Source: Verrucomicrobiota bacterium (GTDB taxonomy: Bacteria; Verrucomicrobiota; Verrucomicrobiia; Opitutales; Oceanipulchritudinaceae). From it: DNA of 5,273 nucleotides. Location of the stretch: contig JAAAOD010000248.1 in assembly GCA_009908535.1 (NCBI GenBank), positions 1 through 5,273 on the forward strand. Direction: 5' to 3'. Numbering within the stretch: the stretch's first letter is position 1; every line of letters starts with the position of its first letter. Under the pieces are notes generated by a model. It was not told the DNA's origin. It ran no database searches and saw nothing but the letters and a program-made list of their open reading frames with translations. The position numbers and the translations under genes are program-made. This document shows positions 4,869-5,273 of the stretch, piece after piece.

Positions 4869-5273
4869 ATGACGGCCCTTGTCCTGGCCATTTCCTTCAC
4901 CCTCGGGGTCTCCGCTCTCTGCTCGCTGCTGGAGGCCTTCATTCTCAGCACGACTTCCGCCGAGATCGAGGGATTGAAGAAAGCGCATCGCAAAGCTGGT
5001 GCGCTCCTCGAGCATTTCAAGGTCCGTATTGACGAGACCAGCTCGGCCATCCTGACGCTGAACACAATCGCGAATACGGCCGGTGCGACGGTTGTAGGGG
5101 CGTTGGCGGCGGATATCCTCGATAACAAATGGCTGGGAGTTCTTTCGGCCGGTATGGTGCTGGGGATCCTCTTTTTTTCCGAAATCATCCCGAAAAACCT
5201 CGGCGTCGCCTATCGCCGGCCCCTGCAGGTCTACCTCGTCTATCCGCTCTGGTTCATCCGCATCGCGATGAAA
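4869..5273 (+). CDS. DUF21/CNNM-family membrane protein, N-terminal part (CorC/HlyC-type transporter; 3' end outside the window)
   Basis: The visible 135 residues are the N-terminal part of a CNNM (DUF21) transmembrane domain. Hydrophobic helices lie at about 2-28, 57-83 and 87-108, and a fourth starts near 120. Family features are the SLLEAFILSTTSAEIEGL segment (19-36), corresponding to the usual small-residue/Glu helix end, the polar-helix block ILTLNTIANTAGATVVG (61-77), and the conserved SEIIPKNLG (104-112). Full members normally continue with a pair of CBS domains and often a CorC/HlyC C-terminal domain, which are outside the window. CNNM proteins act in the cytoplasmic membrane and are linked to Mg2+ (or other divalent ion) export and sodium-coupled transport; the older hemolysin label is misleading. 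The start is supported by a strong Shine-Dalgarno. No Mg2+ riboswitch could be recognised in the leader. Confidence 0.88.
   Translation, partial: MTALVLAISFTLGVSALCSLLEAFILSTTSAEIEGLKKAHRKAGALLEHFKVRIDETSSAILTLNTIANTAGATVVGALAADILDNKWLGVLSAGMVLGILFFSEIIPKNLGVAYRRPLQVYLVYPLWFIRIAMK

Noticed and set aside
277..5169. Eight GGATCC sites (first at 277, last at 5164), more than expected for this base composition
   Set aside because: Most lie in coding sequence at frequent codon pairs, and there is no regular spacing or strand pattern; I see no functional reason.
4679..5188. Minus-strand open frame across the intergenic region and the start of the CNNM gene
   Set aside because: It overlaps a clear CNNM N-terminus with a strong Shine-Dalgarno, and its own translation shows no known features.
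1..5273. CRISPR array, tRNA, rRNA, insertion sequence or phage-related features
   Set aside because: No tandem direct repeats with spacers, no tRNA-like cloverleaf, and no transposase or integrase sequence was found.

Overview
This 5.3-kb window comes from a GC-rich bacterial chromosome. It holds a complete LutABC-type L-lactate utilisation operon (lutA-lutB-lutC, plus strand), four neighbouring genes of which two are cut by the window edges, and two short divergent intergenic regions. The lineage cannot be fixed from sequence alone. Shine-Dalgarno motifs are weak or absent before most genes, and the hypothetical protein downstream of lutC resembles proteins I recall from Bacteroidota and Verrucomicrobiota. 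Together with the high GC content this makes me lean to Verrucomicrobiota (Opitutae-like), at low confidence.

Layout: 2-115 is the C-terminal tail of an unidentified plus-strand gene. Its stop codon overlaps that of a minus-strand gene (112-531) encoding a stand-alone CheY-like receiver that ends after a NarL-type linker and has no DNA-binding domain. A 135-bp divergent spacer (532-666) separates the receiver gene from lutA (667-1437). lutA overlaps lutB (1434-2855) by ATGA, and lutC (2930-3544) follows after 74 bp. The lutC stop codon directly abuts the stop codon of a minus-strand gene (3545-4639). That gene encodes a 364-residue hypothetical protein whose motifs suggest an undescribed protein-kinase-like or HipA/APH-like fold. 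After a 229-bp divergent spacer with several inverted repeats, a plus-strand DUF21/CNNM-family membrane protein begins at 4869 and runs off the window.

How the genes work together: LutA (CCG-motif Fe-S protein), LutB (LUD domain plus two ferredoxin-like 4Fe-4S motifs) and LutC (LUD domain) are expected to form a cytoplasmic complex that oxidises L-lactate to pyruvate. No lactate permease and no LutR/LldR-type repressor are present in the window. The divergent receiver gene shares the lut upstream region, so co-regulation is possible, but nothing in the sequence proves it. The kinase-like protein and the CNNM protein have no evident link to lactate.

The most interesting items are the kinase-like motif set in the hypothetical protein and a repeated 8-mer upstream of the CNNM gene that could form alternative RNA structures, one of them covering the ribosome binding site.
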